Of a stretch of 40,684 nt of DNA, positions 40,384-40,684 are shown piece after piece. The translations under genes were made by a program, and so were the position numbers. The notes beneath the pieces were generated by a model. The model was not told the origin of the DNA and did no database searches. It saw only the letters and a list, made by a program, of their open reading frames with translations. This DNA is from Allosalinactinospora lopnorensis (GTDB lineage Bacteria; Actinomycetota; Actinomycetes; Streptosporangiales; Streptosporangiaceae): assembly GCF_000981225.1 (NCBI RefSeq), contig NZ_LAJC01000056.1, positions 1 to 40,684 on the forward strand. Direction: 5' to 3'. The stretch's first letter is position 1. Each line of letters starts with the position of its first letter.

Positions 40384-40543
40384 GATCCCTACTAAATCGC
40401 TGCTGGGATTAGTTGCCGCAAGGAAGCACGGGGCGCCTCATTGAGAGGGCGGTGACCCCATAGCCTATTGCCCCGCAGAGGCCACTGGTAGCCTCCGGCG
40501 CCGTGGCGCCGCGCCTTCGGCTCCGGGCGGTTGGCATCCGACC
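40384..40543. promoter_or_regulatory. Intergenic region upstream of murT
   Basis: This 160-bp region is divergent between murT and a possible plus-strand gene. TAGGCT on the minus strand near 40460-40465 is a -10 candidate for murT. A GGCGCC-GT-GGCGCC inverted repeat lies near 40497-40510. Nothing else is seen. Confidence 0.3.
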
Positions 40544-40684
40544 ATGCCCTCGTCCGCCTTCCCCGCCCGAGAAAGGTCACCGCGGCTCCTGCCGGTACTG
40601 AACACCGTGCTGGTGGCACCGCTGTCGTTCCTGTGGTGCGCGCTGAACCGGCCGTCCCAGGAGCAGGCCGGGGAGTGTTTCACT
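40544..40684 (+). CDS. Start of an unknown membrane or secreted protein (partial)
   Basis: The last 47 codons of the window on the plus strand begin MPSSAFPARERSPRLLPVLN and continue TVLVAPLSFLWCALNRPSQ, with basic residues followed by a hydrophobic stretch (about 15-32), as in an N-terminal membrane anchor. The frame is open to the window edge. There is no clear ribosome site. It is a plausible but unproven gene and I do not recognise the family. Confidence 0.4.
   Translation, partial: MPSSAFPARERSPRLLPVLNTVLVAPLSFLWCALNRPSQEQAGECFT

Overview
The window is high-GC DNA with GTG and TTG starts, GGAGG-type ribosome sites and many -10 (TANNNT) boxes that sit only 6-10 nt from the start codon. 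The gene content (MshA mycothiol glycosyltransferase, CarD, a SenX3/RegX3-like pair, MurT/GatD, DUF2516, an XRE/DUF397 pair) points to an actinomycete, probably of the Streptosporangiales/Nocardiopsaceae type. The species cannot be fixed from the sequence alone. Most of the window is ordinary core chromosome.

Layout: 1-4.2 kb holds the end of a trehalose-phosphatase gene, a serine hydrolase, a frameshifted DUF2269 membrane protein with a SHOCT protein upstream, a KptA/Tpt1 RNA phosphotransferase, and a tRNA-Thr(UGU) whose 3' flank carries a possible integrase scrap. 4.2-9.2 kb is a housekeeping block on the minus strand (rlmB, cysS, ispF, carD) around one membrane protein with a long acidic tail. 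9.5-12.7 kb is phoU diverging from a sensor kinase/response regulator pair, then dtd. 12.7-20.7 kb holds membrane and protease genes: a DUF2207 protein, two tandem coupled HExxH zinc peptidases, an 811-residue membrane protein with a lipase-like GHSQGS motif, DUF2516, and a BlaI/M56 regulator-protease pair with a palindromic operator.

20.77-25.85 kb is an accessory island. It is bounded by two direct repeats derived from the 5' part of an esterase gene; the left copy is internally deleted and the right copy continues into an esterase gene that is itself frameshifted. The cargo is a minus-strand run of four small genes (two frameshifted), a divergent XRE-DUF5753/DUF397 pair, a protein-isoaspartyl-methyltransferase-like gene that has acquired an early TAG, a 44-residue CxxCxGxG zinc-ribbon mini-protein, and the 3' stub of another gene cut off exactly at the right repeat.

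26.7-29.9 kb returns to core genes (mshA, ybjN, gpmA, a DsrE-like gene). Then come a GIDE-domain membrane protein, a P450, a nitrobindin-like protein, a 357-bp gap holding an unusual leader-ORF/RNA-structure array, a Fur-family regulator, ygfZ, and a cluster of a mandelate-racemase-like enzyme, a metal-ligand-less M24 (ectoine-hydrolase-like) protein and a divergent LysR regulator. The window ends with the cell-wall pair murT-gatD and the first 47 codons of an unknown membrane gene.

A recurrent feature is apparent single-base frameshifts in otherwise well-conserved genes (DUF2269, two island genes, esterase, GIDE, Fur, gatD, and possibly the tail of the 811-residue gene). Most are repaired by adding one G or C to a short G/C run. 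This looks more like homopolymer under-calling in the assembly than mass gene decay, so the pseudogene calls below should be read with that in mind.
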